Shown here piece by piece: positions 12,401-24,568 of a stretch of DNA of 64,000 nucleotides. This stretch comes from Monosporascus cannonballus (lineage: Eukaryota; Ascomycota; Sordariomycetes; Xylariales), in NCBI GenBank assembly GCA_004154925.1, contig QJNS01000050.1, forward strand, positions 248,001 to 312,000. The letters are read 5' to 3'. Below the pieces are notes generated by a model, which was not told the origin of the DNA, did not search any database, and saw only the letters and a list, made by a program, of their open reading frames with translations. Both the position numbers and the translations under genes were made by a program. The number at the start of each line of letters is the position of its first letter. Position 1 is the first letter of the stretch.

Positions 12401-14740
12401 AATGGGATTTACGAAAGTACTAACAACCTTTTAACGGATAATAAACTATGTATTACCAAAATCCCTTCATATATTTGCCGTTTACTATCTCGAGGACATT
12501 TTTATCTTTTCGGAAATAAAAGAAATATACGTGAAATATATTTATAAAATTCTTTAAGTTTTATAAAACGCAAAGTTATTTATTAACGCAAAAAAGAATT
12601 AATTCCATATATAAGAAATAAAATATCTAGGATATATTATTACCTTAGGATATATTAAAATGGATCTTAAGAAAATCATTATAATTACGGAATAACAAAT
12701 ATTAACGATAATTAAAAAGCAATAAGTATTCCTTAAATTCGCCAACTACTATAGGAAATTTATTCGAAATTTTAATAAAATAATTATACCCCTAATAAAC
12801 CTTACAAAAAAAAAGGAATTCAAATCAACGCCAAATACGGAAAAAATATTTTAAGATGTTAAGGATGCGATTACAAATAAGCCAATATTAATTATATACG
12901 ATTTAAACCGTTCCGTTAAGTTAAAAACCGATACTTCGGATTATACGTTAAGCGTAATAATCGGATAACGAAATAATTAATGTAAATTACATTTTATTGT
13001 ATTTTTTTCGTATAAATTAAAAGGAACTAAATTTAATTACGGCATTTTAAATAAGGAATTTATGGGTATTATTATGATATTTCGGGAATTTAAATATTTT
13101 TTAAAAAGAAATTTATATTAAGTTAAGGTTTATACGGATTATCAAAATCTTACCCGATTTATTACAACTAGGGAATTTATAAAACGATAATTAAGATATA
13201 TAAAAAAATTAATAAATTTCGACTTCGTTATTATCTATAAAAAGGGATTAAAAAACGGCAAAATAAATATTTTAAGCAAACGACCAAACCTCGAAAGAAA
13301 ATTAATTAAAATTAGTTACACAATTTTTGATATTATTACGGAAAAATATTTACGCTTACGACAAATTATAATAATTCGGGCAATACCTTTCGACATATAT
13401 TAGAAAATGTAATAATATAATAATAATCTCCTAAAAAACCGAAAAATAAATAAAACGTAAATTCCAGAAAAATATTAAAAGCATTTAAGGCAAAAAATAT
13501 ACAAATATTTTTATACGGATATTTAAAAATTTATAAAACCTTAAGGCGATTTTAATATATTTATTCTTTTACTAAAATAAAATTAATAATATAAAAAATC
13601 ATATAACAATATAATATTTACGCCAAAATAAAAATTTGATAATATAAGCTATACGGAAAATTACAGCCATTATTAATCGTAAAATAATTATAATACTTAA
13701 TTATATTTAACTTTATTATTAAGCTTTTTATATCACAAAACTTAGCTATTAAAATATATTACGATAGCACTTTGTAATCGTTAATCGATTCCCGAATTTT
13801 TCCTATTTCTTACCATATTATAAAGATATAAACGCTGAATAATTAATATACATTTCTTTCAGATATATTTTTAATATATACGCATTATTAATAAAAATTA
13901 TTTTAAATAAAATATTAATATTTTTAATAAAGTTTTAGCAAAACTTAATAACATAAATTAACTTAAATTAAAAATTATTCAACATATTTAAACCATAAAT
14001 AAATAAATAAATTAAATTAATAAATTAAATTTTGGAAATCTATTTACGATATTATATTAATTATAAATAAAATAATTAGGTTAAAAAATTATTAATTATA
14101 TAATTTATTTATAATACCAGTTATTACGAAAGTATCAAAATAATACTTATAAACGTAAATTTTGGTTTTATTTTAAAAGTTTATAAAAAAATACGTAATA
14201 ACGGTCCAATTAATATCAAAATAATTTTTACGTTAAAATAATTATAATAAGTGTACCAGGAAATAAAAACAAAACTTAAATTCGTAAAAAATCAAATAAA
14301 CAAATATTATAATTAAAAAAAGTTAAAAAAATTAATCTTCGAAAAAGAAAAAATGGTTTTTCTTATTACTAAAAAATATTCAAATAAAAAAACCCAGCAA
14401 AAGATTCGATTTCAAATATATCGATTTATACAAAATCGCTAAGAAAACTTTAAAAAATAATTACTAATTAGAGCTTTTACTAAAAATTAAACTTTATTTA
14501 ATTTTTTATATTTTTTTATTTAAGTTAACAGTAAATATTATTAAAATACATATAATATAGGACGATATGGAAATAGAAAACGAACGAATATATAAAGTTA
14601 AAAAAAATCCTTGATATATAAAAACAAAACGGACTTACTTAATACCTAATTAAATAAAAAAAATATCCAAATTCCGAAAACACCTAAGAGTTTGCCAAGA
14701 ACCTTATTGGCGCTTAACGCTTACTGAAAACTTTTACTAA
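9423..14740 (+). pseudogene. Element B gag-pol remnant
   Basis: Landmarks on the plus strand: a zinc knuckle at 10281-10322 with its first Cys kept and the others Tyr; a protease active-site relative D-Y-G-A at 11395-11406; RT with Y-L-E-D at 12486-12497 in place of Y-L-D-D; an integrase core whose first Asp codon is AAC at 13709-13711; and a chromodomain remnant at about 14595-14740. Each lesion removes an essential residue in addition to the many stops, so the polyprotein is dead. Sequence is collinear with element A throughout. Confidence 0.85.
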
Positions 14741-14996
14741 TAATAACGGGCGCGTTCTAATCAAAAGTTAACCAATTAATAACCGGGATATCGGGCCAGT
14801 TAACCGCGGCCTACGTTAATATGGTAATTATAACGGCGACCTCCAATTATTTTTGTTCTTTTTCGAAATATTTAAATTCCTCCATTACCTCCGTACCCTG
14901 GATACCGTGGCGAAACATTTTAATTCCTTTTTAACGAAAAAGCTTTTTTTATTTTCGTAAACGACTTAAACGACCAAATAACTTATTAAGATGTTA

Positions 14997-15296
14997 TTAA
15001 ACTTTTAAAAATTCCTTTTCGATAACATATTTCTTTAATTTTAAACGGTCCTCCTTAATAATTAATTTCCGGTATTCAAATTTAAAAGGACTAAAAAGAT
15101 TACAAAGATTTCTGTAAGCGGTACAAAAGGTATATTTCCCTAAATTGCGATAAACCTTATAAATTTTGTTTTTAAATTTGCAACAAGAATAAAAAATATT
15201 CGAAAATATAATAAAACCAAAGCGGTTAATCTGTTTTAAAAAAACGAAAACGTTAATACGTTTGCGAAACTTGGACTTTTTAATACGATCCGACAT
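14997..15296 (-). pseudogene. Antisense frame in element B 3' region
   Basis: This is an open minus-strand frame of 99 codons beginning M-S-D-R-I-K-K-S, the longest retained frame within B. It is the full-length equivalent of the antisense frame in A and is basic and Arg/Lys-rich. Beyond its TAA at 14997 the frame continues towards 14720 with stops and gives L-K-R-N and G-G-N-G-G-like blocks. The known family protein has a second half rich in Leu, Arg and Glu, so the stop at 14997 is probably a RIP product. The role of such antisense proteins is not established. Confidence 0.55.
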
Positions 15297-15371
15297 AATA
15301 AATATGAAAAAAAAAGATTATTTACCAAAAATTAACAAACGAATAATTTGATCTTTAGGGATAAAGATTTT

Positions 15372-15387
15372 GAAAAGGGGGAGATCG
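15372..15387 (+). other. Polypurine tract of element B
   Basis: GAAAAGGGGGAGATCG lies directly before the 3' LTR and is all purine except TC near its end. It is unusual here because it escaped G to A change, so it shows the original form of the tract in this family. Confidence 0.7.
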
Positions 15388-15802
15388 TATTATAACCTAA
15401 CGATTTTAACTTTTAAAAACGGTCGGGATCTTAAAAAATTAAACCCCGACCGAGCCAAAAAGTTACGTAATTGGCTTAAAAGGCTTAAGGGCCCTGATTG
15501 GTAAAAAAGGCTTAAGCCGAATAAATACCAAAAGGAGCTTAAAGGGGCTTAAAGGGATTTAACCAGAGAAATGTCGTTAAGCTATGGTAAGTACCTTAAG
15601 CCAAAATAAAGATATATATGCTTATTATTTCTATAGTTTAAATAGCTTCAGCTTGCAATATAATATCGTTACCCAAGGTACCCTTGGTATTAAGAGACGT
15701 AATACGTTACTGCATTTATTACTCAGATTTCTACGATATTCCTACCAACATAAACTCGTCGACTTAAGGTTTAATAGTTGGTTAAACCGCCTAGCCGTCA
15801 CA
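15388..15802 (+). repeat. Element B 3' LTR
   Basis: This 415-bp LTR ends GTCACA and is followed by CTATA at 15803-15807, the duplicate of 2178-2182. The outer 220 bp are well preserved, with the hairpin GGTTTAA / TTAAACC at 15768-15788; the inner half is AT-shifted. Confidence 0.93.
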
Positions 15803-16323
15803 CTATATAATAATAAGTTATAATGTTCTTTATTTTTATATGATTTTTAAACCTTTCATATTTTTAAGATATTATAGCAACTTAATTAGAAATCTTTATT
15901 TTTTTAACAATATAACAAACTTTTCGATTCTTCTTTTCTGTTAATTCTATTTTATTTTCATTAAAAAATATTCGTTTTTTTAATTAATCCATAAATTCTT
16001 AAAAATAAAGTTAAAGTATTTTCAAAATAATATCGTATTTAGAAATATTAGCGACATTTAGCAAAAGGTATTTTTGGTATCCTTAAATTCGTATTACAAA
16101 TTTTTCGGTTTTTCGAAAAATTTATTTATTTTTCTAAATAAACAAGTTATCGTTTATTATCCGTAATTTATAAAACCTTGACATATATTTTTTAAAAAGT
16201 TATTAATTTGTTAGTATTACAAAAGAAAATTATTTTCTGTTTCGAAATTATGTATTACGTTGAATATTTTGTTTTTATATCAAAAAATCTTAATTTAATT
16301 ACATATTTCTTTCGTTATTTCGA

Positions 16324-16475
16324 TGTTACGGCCTGGTCCCCCGTAACGTCTTCCAACAGGTACTGAGGGTTTTAGTACATATATATTGCTGTAAGCACCA
16401 GGATGGTTGCTATAATTGCGATCATTTCATCGATCTTTTGCCCTGGTGGCGTGATGGTATGGTGCAGCCATAACA
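16324..16475. mobile_element. 152-bp LTR-like or TRIM-like element without RIP
   Basis: The block has normal GC content inside heavily AT-shifted DNA. It begins TGTTACGGC and ends GCCATAACA, so it has TG...CA ends and 9-bp imperfect terminal inverted repeats. It is flanked by the 5-bp direct repeat TTCGA (16319-16323 and 16476-16480). These are the features of a solo LTR or a miniature LTR element. A TATATAT run lies inside. It shows no similarity I can see to the other LTRs of the window beyond the termini. Confidence 0.8.
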
Positions 16476-17427
16476 TTCGAATACGGTCTTATAAGTTAAA
16501 GCCTTTTAATGCTTTAATTTCGAAAATCTTTAAAATATTTTAATATTTAATATCGTCCGACTCAATCAATGTTTTATTCGCAAACTCTTTTAATAGCATA
16601 TTTGATACATTAATCGTTTTTACGCCGGAACTATATTTTCTTATTATATTTGTATTATGTCTTCGAAATTAAGTTTATTCTCGAAAAAGAAAAAACATTT
16701 TCTTTTTAGTTTATCTTTTGGTCCTATACTTTCCGAGTTGTAAAATTAAAAAAGCAACTTCCGAAAAGTGTATTTCCATATATAAAAGCTTATCTTAGAC
16801 GTAAAGTATTAAAAAATAACATAAATATCCTTACGATATAACCTTTTAACTTTATGTTAATTCGGGATATAAATAATAAAATCTAGAGTATTTTGATTAT
16901 CGTAAGGTTTCTGAATATCTGTATTCGTTTTCTAGTTTAGTAAAATTTTCTTGGTTTTATTTAAATCAAAAATTATTAACTTTGTTTCATTCTGAAATAA
17001 AGGAAATAATTATCGAAATAATAAAAAATAAAATACAACAATTCGTAAGGGTTTATTATTAATTCTTTTAAAGAAATAATATATTTAAAAATTTTATAAA
17101 ACTTTAAAAATAATTATTTATAATTATTAATATTCGGCCGGAACTAGCCGCTTTTATCGCATATTTCGTACCTTTGTACATTATAATAATAAAGCCATTC
17201 TAACCTTATGGCTATTCTGATAACCGTTTATTTTAAATGATATTTATAGATTTTCATTTTTAAACTTTAATAGATTAAATAATTTTCATATTTTAAGGTA
17301 TCGTTTTAAGTTTAATTAATTATTTCAATAATAAGTTTTAGCAGCGAAAAAATTAAACTAATTTCTTTTTTTCGCTTTTTTTACCTTATTATGTATTTCT
17401 TATTTAATCACTTTAATTTTTTTAAGG

Positions 17428-17700
17428 TTAAAGAACTTCTCTCTTTTTGAAGTTCCTTTTCGCAAAAGAGAAATATTTACTTTTAAAATATACTTTTTTG
17501 TTATAATTAAAACATTTTACTTTAAATTTATGTTTCTTAGACTTTTTCGACACAGGACTTATTTTCTTAAGGTTTATCCTTATGCTTTTTAATTCGGTTA
17601 TTAAAACCTTTATTATTATTTCTCTTATTAGGTTTCTTTTCGAAATACTGATCAAAAATACGTTTATCGGCATTAATAACTTTATTAATATATTTCGCAA
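17428..17700 (-). pseudogene. Element C gag fragment with zinc knuckle
   Basis: This open fragment of 90 codons is the C-terminal part of gag. The knuckle reads C-F-N-Y-N-K-K-V-Y-F-K-S-K-Y at 17473-17514: only the first of the four zinc ligands is kept, and the other three are Tyr (TGC or CAC to TAY by RIP-type transitions). The same position in C2 (22807-22848) reads C-F-N-Y-G-K-N-G-H-F-K-S-E-Y with two ligands kept. The basic residues around it fit nucleic acid binding. Confidence 0.65.
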
Positions 17701-18825
17701 GAGATTTAGTTTTTAATTCCTTGTATATTCTTTCTTTTATTAATAGTTTTAAGGCGTTATAATCAGAAAAAAAATATATCTTTTCGAGAAATGGAAAATA
17801 ATAGTTGAACGGTTAAATTTAATCGTATATTCGGCGGCTTATTTGGTTTAATAAAGGAAATAAAATTGCTTAACCGTATTTTGATATTTTTTAAAATTTT
17901 CAAATAAAACGTATATATGTTTTTTAAAGTTTTCGTAATCGTTAAAAATGTAATTAGTTATATCCGAAAAATCGTTAAAGTAATTTTGTAAATAATTCAT
18001 TATAATAAGTTCGAATTATAAAAAGTCTTTTCCGATAAATAATTATAAAATAATTATTTTTTTAATACTTTTCCGTTTAAAAATTCTTATAAAACCTAAG
18101 GTAGAATTTAGCCTAAATCAAAAATCGTTTCGAATTCTTAAATCCATTATAAAATTTAAAAGGAATCAGCTTATAACTTTTAAGGTCAGGCATTTTATGA
18201 TAAATAAAAGGCCGTATAATCTTTTCGCGGGTTTGATTTATGTTAAATAATGGTAAAATCGAAGCTATTCTTTACGTTTGTTCTGTATTAAATAAAAATA
18301 GTCAAAAATTATTCGCTTAATTTCGCCCTTTAACGAAGTTAAATCGAAAAAAACTGGTTTTTTTCCTCTGGCAAATCGAATATTTTCTTATTGCAAATTT
18401 TAAAGTTTTTAAACCAAAAAATCTAATATTTTTTTAATAAATTCTTTCTTTTCTTTTAGATCTTGGCCCTATATTTCTTTTTCACTTTTTCCTCGGTTAC
18501 CTCCTTTTTTAACTTTTTTTTCCTAAACCTTAATAATGTTCTCAAAGGCCCAAATATATTATTATGGAAATTACGAAAATAATGGGCTTTTTTAAAATTT
18601 AATAATGAGAAATACTATATTATTTATTAATTATAAAACATTTTCGACAAAATGTAAATCGTTTAATTTAGTTATTAATCCTTTTTTGATTAGAGACGGA
18701 AATTAAATATATGATTTATTTTCTAAACATTGTCCTATATTATTTTTAGTATTAAGTTTAAGAAAGTTTATACTTTAATTAAGCGGTAAATTATTTGTCA
18801 GGAATTAATTAAGAAACTACTAAAA

Positions 18826-19222
18826 TATAGCCAATTTGTAACATATTTAGCTAAAAATATAAGTAATATCAGAAATAAATTTTTAATTTACAGGTAATAA
18901 TAAGGCGAAAAATAATCTACTAAAAACCTGTTCGTGAATAAGATTTAAAAAGGTTTTCTTTAGTTATAAGCTTAAATTAATAATAAAGAAACGAAATTAA
19001 ATCTGTATTATTTATATAAAAATCCGATTTATTATATATCCCAATACTTCAAAGTAAGTATATCGTAAATCTATGTAATCTATATAATTTAGTCAACTTA
19101 CTTAGATTACCTAGATCACTTTAGAAGGCCACGCTCTTCTACTCGGGGTTTAGCCGTAACAGGTCCACGCTAGGCTCTAAAGGCTGGTTTTCTTCGACAC
19201 AGGAACCTGTGTTCCTGTAACA
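18826..19222 (-). repeat. Element C 5' LTR (minus orientation)
   Basis: On the plus strand it runs from a RIP-altered TATAGCC (TGTAACG in the intact copy) to CCTGTAACA at 19222. It matches the un-RIPed solo LTR at 49295-49714 in reverse. The outer 140 bp next to 19222 are spared by RIP and the inner part is AT-shifted. Confidence 0.85.
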
Positions 19223-20640
19223 TTTGTTTGAAAAAGCTAATACCGAATTTTGAAGTAAAAAGTGCATTTTTATTAAAAATGATTATTTCTGGTATTCTAT
19301 ATTTGTCGAAGTAACGTTTGATAAAAGTATAGGTTAATTGTTTTATTATCGCGTTTTCTTTGAAATATAAAAAGTACCTTTATTTGATAAGTCTGTCGGT
19401 AATTACTCAGATTTTGTTATATTCGATTTTAATAACGAGGTTTTTAAATGGAGGTAAGTTAGTGATGAAATTTTAAGTTATAGTGTTTTATGCTTTATTA
19501 GGAATGTTAATGAATTGCAGTAGCTTATAGGGCTTATAGCGTGTTATTCTTATTTTGTTGTAAATATTGCAATCTTTAATTACCTTTTTGATTATACGGC
19601 GTAATCTCGGGAAATTATATCGTTTCTGTAGCCCTTTAGTAGTTTTGAAGATTTTTTGATACCCGTATAATGGGTTTTCGTGAAATTCCTTTATATATCG
19701 TTTTTATTGGTCTTTGGAAATATATATTTTATTATAGTATAATAATTGATTGTTTGGTTGTTCTTTTAGTTATTAAATCTTTTTTTATTTTTCCTCGTTA
19801 TAGGAATTCCAGAACCGTATTAAAAACTTAATAATTAGTTTTTTGATTATTTTGCATAGTTATATAATGTTATTTTTGTTGTATTGTAGCATTTGTATAT
19901 TTCTCTTAAGAACTTTGAAATCGCAGTTTTTTTTTTACGATTAAAAATATCCGGCTAGATGGTTTTCTTTTTGATATGATGTATTTTAAAGTTAAATCTT
20001 GATAGAAAAATTATTTATTGTTTATATCTTTTGTTTAGCTTTATAAGCTTTTATAAATCGAATAACGTTTTTGTAATTAAAGTAAATATCGAAAAGGTTT
20101 TTCGTTCCGTTAAGGAAAGGTTCTTATTTCTTGAGAACGTTAATAATTGTTAATAGCCTTTTATCGTAAATTTTGCATTTAAGTTTTGCATTTTGGAGTA
20201 TTTATAAATAATATGCTATTAGGTATTATTTGTCGCTATTTTCTTTTTGTTATTTTAAAATTACACTTAAGGCGTATTCCGAGGTATTTGTTTTTAGATA
20301 TTTTTTCTTGTTCGGGTTTGGCGTCTTTATAATGAGCTTATTAGTGATTGCTTTTTTTAGTTTTCGGAACGTTTTTTTTTTCTTTTTTTTGTTTTTTTAA
20401 AAGTTCGAGTTTTTTTCTAACGTACTTTTTGGTGGTAAGTTTCGTTAATCGTTTGATTATGTTTCCGTATCCTTTAATTAAGTTGCGTATATAACTCGTA
20501 AATTTCAAGATTTATCGGATATTTGTAATGTTTGTTTTGTTTAAGATGGGCCAGTTTTTGATTGTTTTCAATTTAGAGTGTTAAATTTAGATTTGTCCGG
20601 AAATGAAAATAAATTTTAGAAAATTTAGTTTTTACGTCTG

Positions 20641-20910
20641 TTATACGCTTTTGACTGGGTTAATTGGAATGTTTATTTTATTTAAAGTTTTTAGTATTTG
20701 GCCTATATATTTTTTGTGCTTTTTTAGCGTTTCGAAATAGATGACGTTATTATCGAGGTAGATAAATATAAATTTGTCCAACTTTTGGCGGAGAGTAGTT
20801 ATGATTAGGCTTCGGAAACTGGCAGAAGCGTTGGTAAGTTCTATAGTTATTATTTTGTATTCGTAAAATACATGCATTATTTTAAACGCCGTTTTCCATT
20901 TTTTTTCCAT
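20641..20910 (-). pseudogene. Element C2 reverse transcriptase fragment
   Basis: An open fragment of 89 codons covers the RT palm: K-W-K-T-A-F, then L-T-N-A-S-A-S-F (the L-T-N-A-P-A-x-F block of Ty3/Gypsy), then Y-L-D-N at 20749-20760, where the second catalytic Asp of Y-L-D-D is Asn (GAT/GAC to AAT), then an E-T-L-K-K-H block. The fragment is open only because it is short; stops lie on both sides. It is the clearest protein-level evidence for the family of C and C2. Confidence 0.85.
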
Positions 20911-22651
20911 TAGTTATTTTGATACGGTACTAGCCGTTTTAGAGATTAAGTGCTGTAAATTATTTAGTTTTGATAGCATTTTTAAGATATTTTTAAATGT
21001 TAAAGGGTATTTATTTTTAATTATAATATCGTTTAATTATCTGTAATTCACTATTTTTTGATAAATAGAATTTTCGTTTTTATCGATTTTTTGCTCACTA
21101 CTCCTAATTTTTGGAATTATGAAAACGGGGTATTTAGCACGAAAAAAAAGAGTTAAATATTTTTTTTCTTTAAATAAAGTTATATGTTTTTCCATAAGGA
21201 TTTAAATTGTTCTGAAGTTACGTAGTAGATTTTATAAAGTTTAGGGTGATATCTTTTTTTTTAATAAATATCCGATAATTTTATTAACCATGTGGAGGTA
21301 ATTTATGCTTTTTCTTGTTTTTAAATAATCTTTTAAATTTTTAATATTTCGGCGGTATTATAGAAATCAGATTAAGCATCCGTATTTCCTTAATGATATA
21401 ACAAACCTTTCGATTATCTTTCTTTAATATCTTTGTTTCGTTTTTCTAAGAGAATATCCGCTTTTTCTAATTAATTCGTTGGTTACTGGAATAAAGTTAA
21501 GGTATTCCTAAGAAAATATCGTATTTAAAGATATTTGTAATGTCCAGCGAAATACGTTTTTGGTATCCTTAAATTTGTTCAATAAGTTTTTCGGTTTCTC
21601 GGAAAACTCGTTCATTTTTATAGGTGGATAAGCTGCCGTTTACCGTACGTAATTGGTAGGACTTTAGCTTATATCTTTAAGAGATTTAATGTTTTTCTGC
21701 TATCGTAAGGGAAATAAAATTATTTTTTGTTGTTAAATCGAGTATGGCTTCGCATATATTGTTTTAATATTAAAAGAAAATTTAGATTTAATTACGTATT
21801 TTTTCGTCACTTTATATAAGGTTTTATAAGTTAAGATTTTTCGATGCCTTAGTTTTTAGGGCTTTTAAAGTTTTTTAACTGTTGATACCGTTTAGTTTAA
21901 GCGAATTTTTATTTACGAGCTTTTTTGATAATATATTTGGTGTATTAATCGTTTTTATATCGAAACCATGTTTTTTACCGTATTTGCATTGTGGTTTTAA
22001 GCTGGGATTTTTTTAAGAAGAAAAAATTACCCTTTTCCTGACTTATCCTTCGGTTTTATACATTCTAAATCACGGGGTTAAAAAAGTGAATTTTGGAAAA
22101 AGGCATTTCTATATTTAGGAGCTTATATTAGATGCAAAACATCGGAAAGTAATATAGCTATCCTTGCGATATGTTCTTCCGATTTTATTTTGATTCTGAA
22201 TATAAATAATAAAATTTAAAGTATATTAGTTATCAAGGGGTTTTTATGCATCGGTATTTGTTATCTAGTTTGGTATAAGTTTTATCGTTCCATTTAGACT
22301 AAAAGCTATTATTTTCCTTAATCCGGAGATAAATACAGTATTTATTAAGATATCAAGTCGTAAAATGTAGTAGGTTATAAGGGTTTACCGTTAGTTCTTT
22401 TAGATAAATGGTATATTTTAGAAGTTTATAAAGCTTTAGAGATAACTGTCTATAGTTGTTGATATCTGGTCGAAACTGGCCGTTTTTATCGTGTATTTCG
22501 TATTTTTGTACGTTAAGATAGCAAAGGTATTTTAGCTTTATAGTTATTCTAGAAACCGTTTATTATAGATGGTATTTATAGGTTTTAATCTTAATATTCT
22601 AGTAAATTGAATAATCTTCATATTTTAGGATGTTATTTCGGATCTAAATTC

Positions 22652-22848
22652 TTATGGCGATAATAAATTTTGGCTAGAAGAAAGTCGTGCTAATTTTCTT
22701 TTCTTCTTTTCCAGCCTTACTATTGGTTTTTTGTTTAGCCGTTTTGGCTTTTTTCTAGAGTTAAGAAATCCCTCTCTTTTTGGAGTCCCTTTTAGTAAGA
22801 AAAAGATATTCGCTTTTAAAGTGCCCGTTTTTGCCATAATTAAAACAC
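22652..22848 (-). pseudogene. Element C2 gag fragment with zinc knuckle
   Basis: The knuckle C-F-N-Y-G-K-N-G-H-F-K-S-E-Y at 22807-22848 keeps Cys1 and His but has Tyr at Cys2 and Cys4. A Lys/Arg-rich tail follows to 22652. It corresponds to 17428-17700 of element C. Frames on the opposite strand here (22855-23091) are shadows. Confidence 0.65.
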
Positions 22849-24167
22849 TGTATTTTGGATTTATTTTCCTTAGGTTTTTTCCAAGCAGAATTTGCTTTTT
22901 ATTTTAAAGCTTGCCCTTATTTTTTTTTAGTTCGGTTATTGGAGCTTTTATTGTTATTTCGTTTACCGGTTTCTTTTTTTGAAGTACCGATTAGAAGTAC
23001 GTCGGTCGGCAATAATAGCTTTATTAGTATATTTTGTAAAAAATCCTATGTTAAGTTTTATATATATTTTATTTTTAATCTAAAAATTTAAGTTCTCGTA
23101 ATAACGATAAAATAACGCGTTTTTTGTTAGATTTAAAATAATTACTAAGTGGTTAAATTCGGTTGTATATTCGAAGACTAACTTAATTTGACAAAAAAAA
23201 TAAAGTTATTTAATTAGGTATTATTTTATGTCCCGATTCTTAAATAAGGTTCGTATACGTTTTTTAAAGTTTTCGTAATTACTAAAGATATAATTAGTTA
23301 TATTCGAAAAATTGTCGGGATAGTTTTGTACGTAATCTCGTATAATAAGTTTAAATTATACGAGGATATTTCCTATAAGTTACGAAATAGCCATTATCTT
23401 TTAATAATCTTTCGTTAAAGAATTTTTATAAAATTTAAGATAAAATCTCACTTAAACTAGGAATCCTTTTATATTTGTGGATCTGTTATAAAGCTTAAGA
23501 GGAATTGGTTTATAGTTTTTGACGTTTGGCATTCCCTAGTAGCTGGGTTGTAGAATTATTCCTTTTTGTAATTGATTTGCGCCGAATAGTAGCAGAATTG
23601 AAGTTTTTTTCTACGTTTGTTCTGTTCCGAACGAAGGTGGTCGGAAATCATTCTCTTAATTTCGTTCTTTGATAAAACCAAATCGTAGAAAAACTGGCTT
23701 CTTCTTTTTAGCAAGTCGAGCATTTTTTTTTCTCAAATTTTTGATTTTCTAGGCCAAAAAATCCAGCTTTTTTTATAATAAGTTCTTTTTTTCCCCCTTA
23801 GGATCTCGGCTCTATATTTTTTTCTTTACCTTTTTTTAGTTATCTCTTTTTTCGACTGCTCTTCCTGGACCTTAATGGTATTCTTAGGTGTTAAGGTGGG
23901 TTGTTGTTAAGGTTGTAAGAATAATAGACCTTTTTAAGATCGAATAATAAAAGGAGTTATATTATTAATTAATTAAAAAGTCTTTTCATTATAACGTAAA
24001 TCGTTAAGTTTGCTTAATAACATTTCACTAGACAATAACGGAAATCGAATATACTATTTATTTTTTAAGTGTCGTGTTGTATTATCGTTAGTATTAAGTT
24101 CAAAAAAGTTCGTATTTTAATTAAACAGTAAATTATTTGTCCGTTATTAATTAAAGAGTTATTAAAA

Positions 24168-24568
24168 TGTAACGAGCCTGTTACACATCTATCTGGAGGT
24201 GTAAGTAGTATTCGTAATAAGGTTTTGATTTACAAGTAATAATAAAGCGAAGAATAATTTAGTGGTTTATTTGTTAAAGAAATTAAAAGACTGTATAATT
24301 GATTTTTAATTGAAAGTTTATATTGATAGTTAAGAAACGAAATTAAGTAGGTGTTATGTATATGAAAAATTAATTTTTTATATATCTCAACTTTTAAAGT
24401 GAGTGTGTCGTGGATTTATGTAATTTATATAATCTGGTTCCTAGATCATCCAGATCAACTAGATCATTTTATGAGCCAAGCTTTTCTGTCCAGAGTTTAG
24501 CCGTGACAGGTTCGCGCTAGGCCTTAAGAGTTGATCTTTTCGAAGCAGGAACTCCTGTTCCTGTAACA
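24168..24568 (-). repeat. Element C2 5' LTR (minus orientation)
   Basis: It runs from TGTAACGAGCC at 24168 to CCTGTAACA at 24568, the reverse of the solo LTR at 49295-49714. The right-hand, outer 190 bp are spared by RIP; the inner part is AT-shifted. The following GATAT (24569-24573) is the predicted target duplication; its partner should lie outside the window. Confidence 0.85.

Larger units (their letters stand above)
2183..15802 (+). mobile_element. Element B: chromovirus-type Ty3/Gypsy retrotransposon, split by element A
   Basis: B consists of 2183-2215 plus 9036-15802. Its 5' LTR starts TGTTATGACC at 2183 and is interrupted after 33 bp by element A. Removing A and one copy of the GAAAC duplication gives a 5' LTR of 415 bp, exactly the length of the 3' LTR (15388-15802). 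The whole element is flanked by CTATA (2178-2182 and 15803-15807). The order of remnants on the plus strand is gag zinc knuckle (10281-10322), protease (near 11395), RT (12000-12520), integrase core (about 13700) and chromodomain (about 14595-14740), then a 3' region with an antisense frame. All coding parts carry many stops of RIP type. Total length without A is about 6.8 kb, normal for a chromovirus. Confidence 0.93.
15803..19222 (-). mobile_element. Element C, right part: protease/gag and 5' LTR (minus strand)
   Basis: This is the continuation of element C after the B insertion, collinear with 21290-24168 of C2. It carries a gag remnant with a zinc knuckle (17473-17514), a small un-RIPed LTR-like insertion (16324-16475), and the minus-oriented 5' LTR (18826-19222). 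Immediately right of that LTR begins the pol interior of C2 rather than an unrelated flank, so C inserted into C2, a copy of its own family, in the same orientation. Confidence 0.8.
19223..24568 (-). mobile_element. Element C2: Ty3/Gypsy retrotransposon, minus strand, 3' part cut off by element C
   Basis: From right to left: 5' LTR (24168-24568), gag with zinc knuckle (22807-22848), protease, RT (20641-20910) and RNase H-like sequence to 19223, where element C is inserted. Only 1.4 kb separates RT from the left edge, too little for RNase H plus integrase plus LTR, so the missing 3' part should lie left of the window beyond C. RIP is somewhat milder than in C. C2 in turn interrupts element D at 24569. 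Confidence 0.82.

Noticed and set aside
22855..23091. Plus-strand frame of 78 codons with membrane-like composition
   Set aside because: It is the complement of Lys-rich gag of C2; hydrophobicity comes from reading AAA/AAG on the other strand.
19223..24568. C and C2 as a tandem pair sharing one LTR, like E and F
   Set aside because: C2 has only 1.4 kb left of its RT, too little for integrase and an LTR, so insertion of C into C2 explains the junction better. The E-F case differs because a primer-binding/leader region follows the shared LTR.
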